From the NCBI GenBank assembly GCA_013822685.1, contig PNKV01000017.1:1-64000 (forward strand): DNA of 64,000 nucleotides. Reading direction: 5' to 3'. The notes under the pieces are model-generated. The model had not been told where the DNA came from, ran no database searches, and was given only the letters and a program-made list of their open reading frames with translations. Shown one piece after another: positions 19,819 through 28,594 of the stretch (positions are counted from its first letter, which is position 1; each line of letters begins with the position of its first letter). The stretch comes from Leptothrix sp. (in: b-proteobacteria). Lineage in GTDB: Bacteria; Pseudomonadota; Gammaproteobacteria; Burkholderiales; Burkholderiaceae_C. The translations under genes were made by a program, and so were the position numbers.

Positions 19819-22230
19819 ATGCTGCCCGCCTTTTTCAACCCACGTCGCCTGCAGGCCCGCATCGTCGCGGTCTACCTGGGCTTGCTGATCGTGGTGCAGG
19901 CCGTGAGCTACTGGTTCATCCAGGACAGCATCGACCGCAACGCCCGCGCCTCCATCCACACCGAATTGCTGACCGGCGAGAAGGTGTTCCTGCGCCTGCT
20001 CAGCCAGAACGCCGACAACCTGGCCCAGGCCACGCGCGTGCTGTCGGCCGACTACGGCTTCCGCTCGGCCGTGGCCACCGGTGACCAGGAGACCTTGCGC
20101 TCGGCCCTGGTCAACCACGGCGACCGCATCAAGGCCAGCGCCGCCGTCTTCACCGACGCCCAGTTCAACGTGCGCGCCAGCACCATCCAGTCGCCGGACC
20201 ATTTCCTGGCGGCCGTGCAGCGCTATGCGCGCCAATCCGAGGCCGCCGGCAGCGACCAGCGCCAGGTCGAGATCATCGATGGCCAGCCTTACCAGATCGT
20301 GGCCGTGCCAGTGCGAGCCCCCGCCATCATCGGCTGGGTGGGCATGGGCTTTCCCATTGGCGACAAGCTCTTGTCCGACATGAAAGGCTTGTCGGGCCTG
20401 GACGTGTCGCTGCTGCTGCGCAAGCCCGATGGCGATTGGAGTGTGAGCCTGGCCACCCTGCAGGCCAAGGACTGGCCCGCGCTGGCCACGGCCTGGGCAC
20501 GGCCCACCAGCGGTGGCGGCAGCGGCCTGACCCTGCAAGTGGCCAACGCCGAGTACAGCGGCCACCAACTCATCCTGCCAGGCTCGCCCGGCCAGCCCCC
20601 CGTCACGGCACTGCTGATGCGCTCCGTGGACCAGGCCCTGGCGCCCTACATGGAACTGAAGCTGACCCTGCTGCTGCTCAGCGCCGTCGGCATCGCGGTG
20701 TTTGGCTTTGGCAGTTACGTCACGGCGCGGCGCATCACCACGCCTTTGCGCATCTTGTCCAACTCGGCCCGCCGGCTGGAGCGTGGCGATTACGGCGCCG
20801 AGGTGAAGATGTCCTCGCGCGATGAGATCGGTGAGCTGGCCCAGTCGTTCGAGACCATGCGCCAGGCCATCCAGACCCGCGAAGGCGAGATCCGCCGCCT
20901 GGCTTACCAGGACGCGCTGACCGACCTGCCCAACCGCGAGCAGTTCCGCCACGACCTGCGCCAGGCCATCGTGCGGGCCAAGGAAGAAAACACCCCTTGC
21001 ACCGTGCTGCTGCTGGACATGGACCGCTTCAAGCACGTGAACGACGTGCTGGGCCACCGCTTTGGCGACCGCCTGCTGCGCTCCGTGGCCGAACGCCTGA
21101 CGCAAGAAGTGCTGGGCGAGCGCGACGTGCTGGCCCGCCTTGGCGGCGACGAGTTCGCCATCCTGCTGCAAGGCACCAGCTCGCAAAAAGCCTACCCCGT
21201 GTCGCAGCGCATCCTGCGCGCGTTCGAGCGCCCCATCACCCTGGACGACCACACGGTGGACTTGAGCGCCGGCATCGGCATCGCCAGCGCGCCCGAACAC
21301 GGCCTGGAAGCCGACACCCTGCTCAGCCGCGCCGAGGTGGCCATGTACGCCGCCAAGCAGCAGCAAGCCGGCACCGTCACTTACCACCCGGGCCTGGACT
21401 CGACCAGCGAAGAGTCGCTCACCCTGTTGAGCGAGTTGCGCTACGCCGTCGACAACCACCAGCTGCGCCTGTACCTGCAACCCAAGATCAGCCTGCACAC
21501 CGGCCAGTGCATTGGCGCCGAAGCCCTGATGCGCTGGGAACACCCCACGCGCGGCATCGTGCCGCCCATGCGCTTCATCCCCTTTGCCGAGCAAACGGGT
21601 TTTGTGCGCGTGCTCACCGCCTGGATCACCGAGCAGGCGGCCATCGTCAGCAAACAGCTCAGCGACGCGGGCATGCCGCTCAAGATCGCCATCAACCTGT
21701 CCACCCGCGACCTGATGGACCAGGAGCTGCCCGCCAAGCTGGACAAGCTGCTCAGCCAGCACGGCGTCAACCCCGCGATGTTGGTGATGGAGATCACCGA
21801 AAGCGCGATCATGGACGACCCGCAGCGCGCCTTGCTTACCTTGAACAAGCTGCACGCCATGGGCCTGAAGCTGTCGATCGACGACTTCGGCACGGGCTAC
21901 TCGTCACTGGCCTACTTGAAGCGCCTGCCGGTGGACGAACTCAAGATCGACAAGTCCTTCGTGATGAACATGGAGAGCGATCTGCAAGACGCCAAGATCG
22001 TGCGCTCCACGGTCGACCTGGCCCACAACCTGGGCCTGACCGTGGTGGCCGAAGGCGTCGAGAACGCCAAGTCCTGGAAGCTGCTGGCCGGCCTGTCGTG
22101 CGACGAAGCACAAGGCTTCCTGATCTCGCGCCCGATGCCTTGCGAGCACTTCGCCAACTGGGTGCGCGGCTGGACGCCGCCCGACACCTCGCATGAATGG
22201 CTGGGCACGGAGTTCGCGGCGATGATCTGA
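19819..22230 (+). CDS. Membrane GGDEF-EAL protein with periplasmic sensor and HAMP
   Basis: An 803-residue c-di-GMP turnover protein. A membrane helix (about residues 12-34) is followed by a large periplasmic sensor, probably double-Cache-like (about 35-280), a second helix (about 282-305) and a HAMP linker (about 305-355). A GGDEF domain has an intact GGDEF at 442-446, and an EAL domain has EAL at 568-570. The EAL residues needed for phosphodiesterase activity are all visible (AINLS, EITES, DDFGTGYSS, LKID, AEGVE). The cyclase half lacks the RxxD inhibitory site (GERD instead). The protein may therefore be bifunctional or a GTP-activated phosphodiesterase. A FliA promoter candidate lies upstream. 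Confidence 0.9.
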   Translation: MLPAFFNPRRLQARIVAVYLGLLIVVQAVSYWFIQDSIDRNARASIHTELLTGEKVFLRLLSQNADNLAQATRVLSADYGFRSAVATGDQETLRSALVNHGDRIKASAAVFTDAQFNVRASTIQSPDHFLAAVQRYARQSEAAGSDQRQVEIIDGQPYQIVAVPVRAPAIIGWVGMGFPIGDKLLSDMKGLSGLDVSLLLRKPDGDWSVSLATLQAKDWPALATAWARPTSGGGSGLTLQVANAEYSGHQLILPGSPGQPPVTALLMRSVDQALAPYMELKLTLLLLSAVGIAVFGFGSYVTARRITTPLRILSNSARRLERGDYGAEVKMSSRDEIGELAQSFETMRQAIQTREGEIRRLAYQDALTDLPNREQFRHDLRQAIVRAKEENTPCTVLLLDMDRFKHVNDVLGHRFGDRLLRSVAERLTQEVLGERDVLARLGGDEFAILLQGTSSQKAYPVSQRILRAFERPITLDDHTVDLSAGIGIASAPEHGLEADTLLSRAEVAMYAAKQQQAGTVTYHPGLDSTSEESLTLLSELRYAVDNHQLRLYLQPKISLHTGQCIGAEALMRWEHPTRGIVPPMRFIPFAEQTGFVRVLTAWITEQAAIVSKQLSDAGMPLKIAINLSTRDLMDQELPAKLDKLLSQHGVNPAMLVMEITESAIMDDPQRALLTLNKLHAMGLKLSIDDFGTGYSSLAYLKRLPVDELKIDKSFVMNMESDLQDAKIVRSTVDLAHNLGLTVVAEGVENAKSWKLLAGLSCDEAQGFLISRPMPCEHFANWVRGWTPPDTSHEWLGTEFAAMI

Positions 22231-22240
22231 GCTTGAGAGG

Positions 22241-22636
22241 CTAGCTGCCCGATCGCAATGCGCGGGCCAGCGTCTCATAGGCTTGAAGCTGATCGGCCGG
22301 CATGTGGCGGGCCACGGCCGAAGACTGGTTCGCCAACAAGGCTTCGATCAAGCGTTGCGCGTCGGCCAGACGAGGCAACACTGGCCCTGCGAACAAGACC
22401 TGGCCTTCCTGGGCCACCAGCAGCGTGGGGAAAGTCTCGACATCGATGTCACCCACCAGGTCCGACTCGTCCTCGATGTCGATCCAGCGGTAGCGGTGGC
22501 TGGGCAAGGCCGCTTGAAGCGCTTTGAACATCGGCTCGTATTCGCCACAGGTGCCGCACCAGGCGGCACACAGGCACACCACGTCAAGGACGGGGCTGGC
22601 AACATTCAACAGCGGTGTGTCAGGTTCGCGGTTCAT
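22241..22636 (-). CDS. Thioredoxin-family protein
   Basis: A 131-residue thioredoxin-fold protein with the active-site motif WCGTC (in CLCAAWCGTC, about residues 23-32) and the conserved cis-proline region FPTLLV (about 70-75). The C-terminal extension (about 95-131) is helical. There is no signal peptide, so it should act in the cytoplasm, reducing disulfides. The ATG at 22636 was chosen because residues encoded upstream do not look like part of the fold; no Shine-Dalgarno is obvious. It converges with the GGDEF-EAL gene, ten bases from its stop. Confidence 0.85.
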   Translation of the reverse strand: MNREPDTPLLNVASPVLDVVCLCAAWCGTCGEYEPMFKALQAALPSHRYRWIDIEDESDLVGDIDVETFPTLLVAQEGQVLFAGPVLPRLADAQRLIEALLANQSSAVARHMPADQLQAYETLARALRSGS

Positions 22637-22847
22637 GCGGCAACTATAGATGCAGGCGCAAAAATCAAAGCGGACCTTGCTTTCAATACGCAGCAGTAAG
22701 CAGCAGCGGCCAGCGCTCGGGCCAACAAGGGCAATGGCACCTGGGCTTGCCCCCCTCAGACCGGTAGTTGCTCCATTCAACCCGTTTCACTTACAGTGAC
22801 ATCCACCAAAACGCCAAACGATGGCCATACAAATCAAGGGAGATCAC

Positions 22848-23477
22848 ATGTTTTCTGTTCGCCGCTCTGGCTTGGCCTTGGCCTTCGCGCTGACTCTCGG
22901 CAGTCCTGTACTGGCATCCACCCTCTTGATCGACGGACTCGGCTCGCATGTCGCCCGAGGTAATGACCAGTTTGAAGTGGTCCAAGGTGCCGAGGCGGCA
23001 TCAATCAGCGCTTTTGACCAGTCAAATGTCAAGGTCTCAGGCGGAAACATCAGCTGGCTCACCCTGAACGATGGTGCCAGCGCCGACATCTCGGGTGGTG
23101 ACATCAGCTGGCTCATGCTGAACGGCAACAGCGTTGCGCGTCTCAACGGCGCGGCCAGCTTGAGTTGGATTCTTTTTGACGGATCCAACTCACGGGCGGA
23201 GGTCTTTGCCAACAACGTCAAGTACACAGGCGGCCATCTTTCCGGCAACTGGTACAACGGCACGGCGTTCTCATTCTGGGCAATTCCTGCGCAAGGCCTG
23301 GAACCAACTTCCGTCATGCCCTCCAACATCGTGATCACGCCGGTCCCCGAACCCGCTCAGCTGGTGCTCCTGTCTTTGGGCATGTTGTTGATCTATGCGC
23401 GCACTCGCCATACCGACAGGCCGCACAAACCAACCCCCAACAACACCAGGCTTGAGGGTTCTGGCACAGGCGCATAA
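22848..23477 (+). CDS. PEP-CTERM protein with short beta-type repeats
   Basis: Secreted protein of 209 residues. The start at 22848 is supported by AAGGGAG eight bases upstream and gives a signal peptide ending near VLAS. The central part has repeats built on SGGNISWL and SGGDISWL (about residues 55-110), resembling one face of a beta-helix. A PEP-CTERM anchor follows (PVPEPAQLVLLSLGMLL, then ARTRH). An extra 30 or so residues after the basic tail are unusual. The last 85 bases overlap the convergent PEP-CTERM gene. Exosortase processing is expected from the family; the binding role is unknown. Confidence 0.78.
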   Translation: MFSVRRSGLALAFALTLGSPVLASTLLIDGLGSHVARGNDQFEVVQGAEAASISAFDQSNVKVSGGNISWLTLNDGASADISGGDISWLMLNGNSVARLNGAASLSWILFDGSNSRAEVFANNVKYTGGHLSGNWYNGTAFSFWAIPAQGLEPTSVMPSNIVITPVPEPAQLVLLSLGMLLIYARTRHTDRPHKPTPNNTRLEGSGTGA

Positions 23478-24256
23478 CTGGCGCCACTCTCGGCCAGGAA
23501 GCTTGCCCCGGGCGTGAGGACGGTCAGGCCCACGCGCGCCGTGTGGCCACCATCAGTGGTCATGTTGCTGGGCTGCAAGATGCCGGCCTGTGCAGGTGGC
23601 GGCAAGGCGTGGGCCACGCCGCTGAGCGAGTACCGAAGCGTGATCGTGCTGCCCGCCAAGGCGCGGAAGGTTTTCTCGGCCTGCAGCACCTCGCTGCGAC
23701 CTGGCGGTGGCGGGGTTCCGAAATACGTGCCGGCACTCATGCCCGACGAGTACGGCTGCCCCTCCAGCGGCAGGTAATTGGAGCCGCCCAATTCCGCCTC
23801 CAGCCAGCCCCTTGATCGGCTGGTGCCGGCAAAACTGCCGTGCAGGTTCAGCGACAGCTTGAACTCGACCCACTCCACGCCCGGTGCCGCGGTGAAGGTG
23901 ATCTTGTCGTCGGCAAAGGCCATCGCCGTGGCGCTCGAGCTCCAGCCTTCATAGCCCCCGTAGTTGTCACTGCCCCGCGTGGCGGCGGTGGCGAAAACAT
24001 GCAGCGCACCGAAATCCGCGGACACCGCATAGCTGGCTTGGCCCCAGTAGGCATCGGCGCGCCGCGAGGCGCTGCTGGATCCGTCCTGGTAAGGCCGGTA
24101 GTCGCTCACCGTGATGAGCTCGCTGCCAAAACCGGCTGTGGCCGAGGCCTGGATGGCGGTCTGCGCCGCCCATGCACCACCGCCACACAGCGCCAGCACG
24201 AGGGCTCCGATGTTGGTTGTGGCGCGCTCACGCGAGAAGGGTCTGAGGCGTTTCAT
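23393..24256 (-). CDS. PEP-CTERM sorted surface protein
   Basis: A 287-residue protein with a signal peptide (about residues 1-30, ending GGAWAA), a beta-rich body with aromatic-glycine patches, and a C-terminal anchor made of APVPEPSSLVLLGVGL and a short basic end (WRVRA). AAAGGA six bases before the ATG at 24256 supports this start over one 45 bases upstream. Its 3' end overlaps the opposite PEP-CTERM gene. It does not match a named family; the middle section could be a carbohydrate-binding sheet, but that is inference. Confidence 0.82.
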   Translation of the reverse strand: MKRLRPFSRERATTNIGALVLALCGGGAWAAQTAIQASATAGFGSELITVSDYRPYQDGSSSASRRADAYWGQASYAVSADFGALHVFATAATRGSDNYGGYEGWSSSATAMAFADDKITFTAAPGVEWVEFKLSLNLHGSFAGTSRSRGWLEAELGGSNYLPLEGQPYSSGMSAGTYFGTPPPPGRSEVLQAEKTFRALAGSTITLRYSLSGVAHALPPPAQAGILQPSNMTTDGGHTARVGLTVLTPGASFLAESGASYAPVPEPSSLVLLGVGLCGLSVWRVRA

Positions 24257-24316
24257 GGGGCATCCTTTCTGGTCGATCAGCTTGATTGTGCTGACGCCCA
24301 TCTGGCTGCGCCATCC

Positions 24317-25255
24317 CTATGAATGCAGTGCTTTCTGGCGCGGCACATAGACCGAATCCGGCCACTGCGCCATGTGCGCCAGCAAGGCCTCCAGCGCCAG
24401 GCGCACCTTCGCCGGCTGCGCGCCGCGCTGCGGGGTCAAGGCGTAGATGGGCAAAGGCGGCAGCGACCAGCCGGGCAGCACGGGCACCACGCGGCCTTCA
24501 CGCAAGGTGCCCACCGTGTCGTGCGCGGCCAGCACGGCCACGCCCAGGCCGGCTTCGCACATGTGCTGCACCCACGATTGGCTGTTGCTGCTCAGGCGGC
24601 TGCGCCAGGCGGGCTTGACGGACATGGCGCGGCCCGACGGGTCCAGCAGGTTCAAGTGGGGCGCCAAGCGGCCCGTGTTGAGCTGCACGGCATCGTGCTG
24701 GGCCAGGTCATCGGGGTGCACCGGGATGCCATGGCGGGTAAGGTAGCCGGGCGCCGCACACAGCTGCATGCGCAAGTGCCCCAACGGTTGGGCCACCCAG
24801 TTGGAATCGGGCAGGCGGCCAAAGCGCAGGGCCAGGTCCATGCGCTCGGCCACCAGGTCGGTGTGGGCATCGTCGGCCAGCAAATGCAGGCCCAGCTGCG
24901 GGTGGTGCTGCAGCAAGGGCTTCAAGGCATCGCCCAGCATGCGCGCAAAGCCGGCGGGCACGGTCATGCGCAACTCACCCACCGGCGCATCGCGCATCTC
25001 CAGCAGGGTCTGGCCCGCGCGCCGGGCCGCGGCCACCATCTCCGCGCAGCCCTCATGAAAACGCTGACCGGCGGTGGTCAACGCCACCTGCCGAGTCGAG
25101 CGCGCCAGCAACGTCACGCCCACTTCCTGCTCCAACGCCCGGATCTGCTGGCTCACCGCGGAGGTGGTGGTGCCCAAGGCCCGGGCAGCGCCGCCAAAAG
25201 AGCCTTGCTCCACCACGGCGGCAAACGTGGCCATGCGCTTGAGTTGGTCGATCAC
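24317..25255 (-). CDS. LysR-family transcriptional regulator
   Basis: A 312-residue LysR regulator with an N-terminal winged helix (about residues 1-60, with ALGTTTSAVSQQIRALEQEVG) and a type 2 periplasmic-binding-like effector domain after it. The start is uncertain: GTG at 25255 gives the usual short lead before MATFAAVVEQGSF, while ATG at 25288 adds eleven residues and has only a weak ribosome-binding site. It is divergent from the NAD(P)-binding oxidoreductase, with a 102-bp gap, the classic arrangement of a LysR regulator and its target. Confidence 0.9.
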   Translation of the reverse strand: MIDQLKRMATFAAVVEQGSFGGAARALGTTTSAVSQQIRALEQEVGVTLLARSTRQVALTTAGQRFHEGCAEMVAAARRAGQTLLEMRDAPVGELRMTVPAGFARMLGDALKPLLQHHPQLGLHLLADDAHTDLVAERMDLALRFGRLPDSNWVAQPLGHLRMQLCAAPGYLTRHGIPVHPDDLAQHDAVQLNTGRLAPHLNLLDPSGRAMSVKPAWRSRLSSNSQSWVQHMCEAGLGVAVLAAHDTVGTLREGRVVPVLPGWSLPPLPIYALTPQRGAQPAKVRLALEALLAHMAQWPDSVYVPRQKALHS

Positions 25256-25357
25256 GTTGTGCAGTTTTTCTAAACAATGAAAGCCCATTTTGAGGACTTC
25301 CGCTGGAATTGTGAAGCTCTTATCGTGAAGGCATTGCAACGCAACGGAGAAATCACC

Positions 25358-26002
25358 ATGAAGATCGCATTGATTGGCGCCACAGGTTTTGTCGGATCCG
25401 CCGTCCTGGCCGAACTGCTGCAGCGTGACCACCAGGTCACCGTGCTGGCCCGCCACCCCGGCAAGCTCACCCCCGCCCCGGTCCTCACCGTGGTCCAGGC
25501 CGACGCGCAAAACGCCGCTGAGGTGGCCCAGGCTGTTCAAGGCCATGACGCGGTGGTGAGCGCCTACAACCCCGGCTGGGCCGTGCCCGATTTGCACGAC
25601 CAGTTCTTGCGGGGCGCGCGCGCCATCGTCTCGGGCGTCAAGACCGCCGGCGTCAAACGCCTGCTGGTGGTGGGTGGTGCGGGCAGCCTGTTCGTCGCCC
25701 CCGGCGTGCAACTGGTCGACACGCCAGAGTTCCCCGCCGAGTGGAAGCAAGGCGCCCTGGCCGCGCGCCAGGCCCTGACCGAGCTGCAGACCCAATCCTC
25801 GCTGGATTGGAGCTTTGTCTCGCCCCCGATTCTTCTGGAGCCGGGCGAGCGCACGGGCCACTACAGGCTGGGCAGCAACGAACCCCTGCAAGACAGCGCG
25901 GGCGGCCCGGGCCACATCTCTACCACCGACTTGGCGGTGGCGATCGTGGACGAGCTGGAGAAAGGCCGGCATCTTCGGCAACGTTTCACGGTTGCCCACT
26001 GA
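25358..26002 (+). CDS. NAD(P)-binding oxidoreductase, NmrA/atypical SDR type
   Basis: A 214-residue Rossmann-fold protein beginning MKIALIGATGFVGSAVL, with the GxxGxxG nucleotide-binding motif at residues 7-13. It resembles the short NAD(P)H-binding proteins of the YwnB/NmrA group, which lack the full SDR catalytic tetrad and often act as reductases or redox sensors. GGAGA about eight bases before the ATG at 25358 supports the start. It is probably controlled by the adjacent divergent LysR regulator. Substrate unknown. Confidence 0.85.
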   Translation: MKIALIGATGFVGSAVLAELLQRDHQVTVLARHPGKLTPAPVLTVVQADAQNAAEVAQAVQGHDAVVSAYNPGWAVPDLHDQFLRGARAIVSGVKTAGVKRLLVVGGAGSLFVAPGVQLVDTPEFPAEWKQGALAARQALTELQTQSSLDWSFVSPPILLEPGERTGHYRLGSNEPLQDSAGGPGHISTTDLAVAIVDELEKGRHLRQRFTVAH

Positions 26003-26029
26003 ACATCAAAGGGGCAATCAGGCAGGCCC

Positions 26030-26056
26030 TCAAGTCAGTTTCGTGCGGGCCGATAT
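26030..26056 (+). promoter_or_regulatory. Candidate FliA promoter before the PAS-GGDEF-EAL gene
   Basis: The -35 TCAAGTCA (26030-26037) and -10 GCCGATAT (26049-26056, seven of eight matches) are separated by exactly 11 bp. The start would be near 26064, giving a leader of about 67 nt before the ATG at 26131. One of the two best sites of the four in this window. Confidence 0.62.
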
Positions 26057-26130
26057 GAGTGGAGCCACAGTGTCGTTGCAAGGGGTGCATTGCTCGACAC
26101 GGCGTCATCCACTTGAGGGGCCCCACGCCA

Positions 26131-28593
26131 ATGCACTCGCTGACCGCCACCACGAAGAACAGCCTCGATGCCCAATCCCACTGGGACCGGGCGCAAACCA
26201 TGGCCCAGATCGGCTCCCTGGAGTTCGACTTCGTCAGCCAGATGTCTTTCGTGTCACCCCGCTTGTGCGAGATGCTGGGCCAGCCCGCCGGATGGGCGCC
26301 CTCGGTGGCCGAGTTGCTGCGGCTGCACCCTGAACACGAGCAGGACAACATCCAGCAACTGTGGCGCGGGGCCTTCAAGCACCGGCGCACGCACCTTCAG
26401 TACCAATGCTCGGTGGTCCATGGCGGGCAAACCCGCCACCTGCACTACCAATGCGAGATCAGCTATTCAAGCGACGGCGAACCCACCACCTTGTTCGCCG
26501 TGGTGCAAGACCTGACCCAGCACAAGCAGAGCGAAGCCCTGCTGCAAGCGGGCAGCAACCTCAAGGCCCTGGAAGACGCCACCCCGGACACCATTGCCCA
26601 CTTTGACCTCGAGTGCCGGCGCACCTACGTGAACCCGGCCATGCTGCGCCTGAGCGGCGTGCCCGCCGAAGCCTTTTTGGGCCGCCGCCCCACCGACGAT
26701 TCCAGCAGCGAGCAGGCGCGCGATCTGGAAGCCGAACTGCGCAAATGCATGAGTGAAGGCCGCCGCGGCCGCCACCTTTACACCTACTACTACTTCAACG
26801 AGCGCGGCATGATCCGCGGCATCGCCGACCTGGCCATCGTGCCCACGCGCGATGCGCAGGGCGAGGTGATCGGGGCCTTCACCATTGGCCGTGACATCTC
26901 CGCGCTCAAGGAGGCGCAAGGCCAGCTGGAAGACGCGCAGCGCATGGCCCGCATCGGCCAATGGAGCCTGGACCTGGTGCTCAAGCAAGCGCAGATCAGC
27001 AGCGTGGGCCGCGAGCTGCTGGGCCTGTCGGCTGATGCGGATTTCAGCTTCAACCAACTGGTCGAGCAGTTCCCGGCGGACCAGGTCAGTGGCGTGGTCC
27101 TGGCCTACCGCCAGGCCGTTGAGCAGCAGCGTGCCGAGTTCCACCACGACCACAGCCTGACGGGTGCCAATGGCTCGCTCAACGAGCTGCACAGCTGGGT
27201 GCGCATCGAGTACACGGACAAGGGCCGGCCCGTGCGCGTGATGGGCGTGACGCAAGACCTCACGGCCTTGAAGACGCTGGAGCGCCAGACCCACCAACTG
27301 GCCTACTACGATGCCCTGACCCACCTGCCCAACCGCGCCATGCTGCGCAACGCCTTGCAGCAGGCCATCTCCGATTCAACCCGCCACCAGCTCACCTTTG
27401 GCCTGGTGATCCTGGGCATCGACCACTTCCAGAAGGTCAATGATTCACTGGGGCAGCCCACGGGCGATGCCTTGCTCAAAGCCATTGCCAGCCGTTTGGG
27501 GCAGCACCTGCGCGGCTACGACACGGTGGCCCGCATTGGGGGCGACGAGTTCGCCATCGTGGTGCCCAAGATCCGGCAGGCGCTGGATGTGGGCGTGACC
27601 CTGAGCCACCTGAAGAACGCCTTCCGCGCGCCCATCCACCTGGCCGACACCGAGATCATGGTCACGGCCAGCGCGGGCATCGCCGTCTTCCCGTTTGACG
27701 GGGTGGCCGCCACCGAATTGATCGCGCATGCGGACGCGGCCATGCACCACGCCAAGCGTTGCGGCCGCGACAACTTCCAGTACTACTCGCCCGAGCTGAC
27801 CAGCAGCGCGCGCGAACGCCTGAAGATTGAAAGCGACCTGCGCAAGGCCGTGGTCCGATCCGAGCTGGAGTTGTTCTACCAACCCAAGATCGACCTGATG
27901 ACCGGCGAGATCGTGGGCGCCGAAGCCCTGATGCGCTGGCGCCACCCCACGCGCGGCCTGGTGCCACCCGACCAGTTCATCAGCATCGCCGAAGACACGG
28001 GCCTGATCCTGGGCATGAGCGAATGGGCCCTGCACACGGCCTTTGCGGCCACCCACCGCTGGAACGAGCACGCCGCCAAGCCCTTGAAGATCGCGGTGAA
28101 CCTGTCGCCCAAGCAGTTCTACAACAACGACCTGGTGGCCACGGTCTACGCGGCCATGGAGGCCACGGGATGCAAGCCCGAGTGGATCGAGCTGGAGATC
28201 ACCGAGAGCCTGCTGCTCAACGACCCCACCGAGGTGCGCTCAACCCTGCAGCGCCTGCACCACATGGGCATCAGCATCGCCATCGATGACTTTGGCACGG
28301 GCTACTCGTCGCTGTCCTACCTGTCGCGCTTCCCGGTGAACGTGCTCAAGATTGACCGTTCCTTCATCCGCGAACTCACCACCAACACCGACAGCGCGGC
28401 CCTGGTGCAGGCCATCGTCAGCCTGGCGCGCGGCCTGCGCATGGCGCTGGTGGCCGAAGGTGTGGAGACCGGCGCCCAGCGCGATGAACTCAAGGCCTTG
28501 GGTTGCGAGCTGGCGCAGGGCTACCTGTACAGCAAGCCCGTGCCCGTGGAGCAGTTCGACAACCTGATCACCGGCTGGCAAGCACCGGCTTGA
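26131..28593 (+). CDS. PAS-GGDEF-EAL cyclic di-GMP protein
   Basis: An 820-residue protein without clear membrane segments, so probably cytoplasmic. Three PAS-type sensor units span about residues 15-390 (one ends at FAVVQDLTQHKQ, the next at FTIGRDISALK, the third at VMGVTQDLTALK). A GGDEF domain has an intact GGDEF at 470-474 and an RGYD inhibitory site just before it. An EAL domain has EAL at 598-600 and the catalytic set AVNLS, EITES, DDFGTGYSS, LKID and AEGVE. Both activities are plausible. The start at 26131 has GAGGGG about ten bases upstream; an upstream in-frame ATG at 26059 would add a non-domain lead. Preceded by a FliA promoter candidate. Confidence 0.9.
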   Translation: MHSLTATTKNSLDAQSHWDRAQTMAQIGSLEFDFVSQMSFVSPRLCEMLGQPAGWAPSVAELLRLHPEHEQDNIQQLWRGAFKHRRTHLQYQCSVVHGGQTRHLHYQCEISYSSDGEPTTLFAVVQDLTQHKQSEALLQAGSNLKALEDATPDTIAHFDLECRRTYVNPAMLRLSGVPAEAFLGRRPTDDSSSEQARDLEAELRKCMSEGRRGRHLYTYYYFNERGMIRGIADLAIVPTRDAQGEVIGAFTIGRDISALKEAQGQLEDAQRMARIGQWSLDLVLKQAQISSVGRELLGLSADADFSFNQLVEQFPADQVSGVVLAYRQAVEQQRAEFHHDHSLTGANGSLNELHSWVRIEYTDKGRPVRVMGVTQDLTALKTLERQTHQLAYYDALTHLPNRAMLRNALQQAISDSTRHQLTFGLVILGIDHFQKVNDSLGQPTGDALLKAIASRLGQHLRGYDTVARIGGDEFAIVVPKIRQALDVGVTLSHLKNAFRAPIHLADTEIMVTASAGIAVFPFDGVAATELIAHADAAMHHAKRCGRDNFQYYSPELTSSARERLKIESDLRKAVVRSELELFYQPKIDLMTGEIVGAEALMRWRHPTRGLVPPDQFISIAEDTGLILGMSEWALHTAFAATHRWNEHAAKPLKIAVNLSPKQFYNNDLVATVYAAMEATGCKPEWIELEITESLLLNDPTEVRSTLQRLHHMGISIAIDDFGTGYSSLSYLSRFPVNVLKIDRSFIRELTTNTDSAALVQAIVSLARGLRMALVAEGVETGAQRDELKALGCELAQGYLYSKPVPVEQFDNLITGWQAPA

Positions 28594-28594
28594 A

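Noticed and set aside
19639-21855. 738-codon open frame antisense to the GGDEF-EAL gene
   Set aside because: Shadow frame of a high-GC gene; composition and lack of motifs exclude a real protein.
22735-22750. Sigma-54-like TGGCAC...TTGC before the PEP-CTERM gene at 22848
   Set aside because: The spacing between the GG and GC elements is 11 bp, not 10. Some PEP-CTERM genes do use RpoN, so it was tempting, but the spacing is normally strict.
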